A stretch of 64,000 nt of DNA from Synechococcus sp. UW105. Its GTDB lineage: Bacteria; Cyanobacteriota; Cyanobacteriia; PCC-6307; Cyanobiaceae. A program made the position numbers and the translations under genes. The notes beneath the pieces were generated by a model that searched no databases, was not told the origin of the DNA, and was given only the letters and a program-made list of their open reading frames with translations. The stretch is from assembly GCF_900473935.1 (NCBI RefSeq), contig NZ_UCNN01000007.1, forward strand, positions 62,001-126,000, in the 5' to 3' direction. Of this stretch, positions 63,615 to 64,000 are shown one piece after another (positions within the stretch are counted from its first letter, which is position 1; each line of letters begins with the position of its first letter).

Positions 63615-64000
63615 TGAGCATTGATCTCCCCCTGATCGCATTCGGACTTGGCTTAGGGGCCATCTGCGGATTTTTCAATGCGGTCGCCTCCGGTGGATCT
63701 GCAGTGATGCTTCCCGCATTACTCGCGATGGGCCTGCCGGCTGATGTCGCCAATGCGACCGCACGCCTACCAATTCTTCTCGGCAGCACGACAGCATTGT
63801 GGTCATTTGAGCGAGCCAAGCTGATCCCCTGGCAATCAGTCTTGCAACTGTCGATCGTTTTTCTTCCCTTTAGTCTACTGGGCGCAGAAATCGCAACAAC
63901 GATGAATACGTCGATCAGCCTTCTGCTGATTCGTATTTCCGTCTTAGGCGCCCTAGCCTTTCTACTAATACGTCCGCAACAGCTACTGAAAGGAAGACCA
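63615..64000 (+). CDS. TauE/SafE family anion permease, N-terminal part
   Basis: The frame starts at ATG 63615 (MSIDLPLIAFGLGLGAICGF) and is open to the last base, so the gene continues beyond the window. The first 128 residues have the TauE/SafE opening: GAICGFFNAVASGGSAVMLP in the first helix pair, then LPADVANATARLPILLGSTT, and further membrane helices. The family exports or imports sulfite, sulfonates or related organic anions. Whether it still belongs to the island is unclear. Confidence 0.85.

Noticed and set aside
51339..64000. CRISPR array or restriction system in the island
   Set aside because: No regularly spaced repeats and no recognisable cas, methylase or endonuclease genes were seen.

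Overview
The window is a GC-rich, gene-dense bacterial chromosome segment. Its gene content points to a marine picocyanobacterium of the Synechococcus/Cyanobium group, possibly a low-light Prochlorococcus. The pointers are ndhB, an aa3-type cytochrome oxidase operon with its heme A genes, a Vipp1/PspA protein, a cyAbrB-type regulator, DUF2808, DUF2232 and DUF1651 proteins, a standalone GroEL, a Ycf46-like ATPase, and a Nif11-type RiPP precursor. Species cannot be fixed from the sequence alone.

Positions 1 to about 51,200 look like ordinary core genome: short intergenic gaps, many 1-14 bp overlaps and operon-like runs. In order: the end of an LD-carboxypeptidase; ispD; a GT9-like protein; a K+ channel; fabG; groEL; a NanE-like epimerase; an ABC-2 exporter; ctaB and ctaA divergent from ctaCDE; cyAbrB; HdeD; riboflavin synthase; a DUF151 nuclease; an Fe-S aldo/keto reductase; a Tat-type lipoprotein and a CobT-like protein; topA; ndhB; an ABC ATPase and response regulator; an M23 peptidase, birA, an aminotransferase and trxA; vipp1; a DciA-like protein; two glycosyltransferases; a DMT transporter; sppA-aroH; the rpmH-rnpA-PH-yidC-DUF177-ATPase cluster; serS-rseP-rpsN-pnp; cysQ; rsmI; and an HTH protein. 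Two conserved-looking short genes (3945..4121 and 42913..43074) lie in this part, as does the 45-codon rpmH.

From a tRNA-Arg(TCT) gene at 51,265 to the window end the character changes. A tyrosine recombinase lies directly behind the tRNA. It is followed by loosely packed, mostly unrecognised genes, long non-coding gaps with more A+T, truncated gene remnants and repeated hairpins. This is best read as an integrative genomic island with its left end at the tRNA; the right end is not visible.

The most interesting cargo is a set of three predicted secreted or modified peptides with double-glycine leaders: a Nif11-leader, Cys/Thr-rich prochlorosin-like precursor (56845..57144), a cationic peptide ending its leader in ICGG (61714..61977) preceded by a striking 5'-UTR stem-loop, and a third ending its leader in ACGG (62467..62697) whose 5' region is duplicated downstream with a collapsed reading frame. 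No modification enzyme or peptidase-transporter is visible in the window, so they would have to be processed in trans. The island also carries a secreted choloylglycine-hydrolase-like Ntn hydrolase, an acyltransferase-3, and 18-bp near-palindromes (ATCCCCC-N4-GGGGGAT) shared between distant sites.
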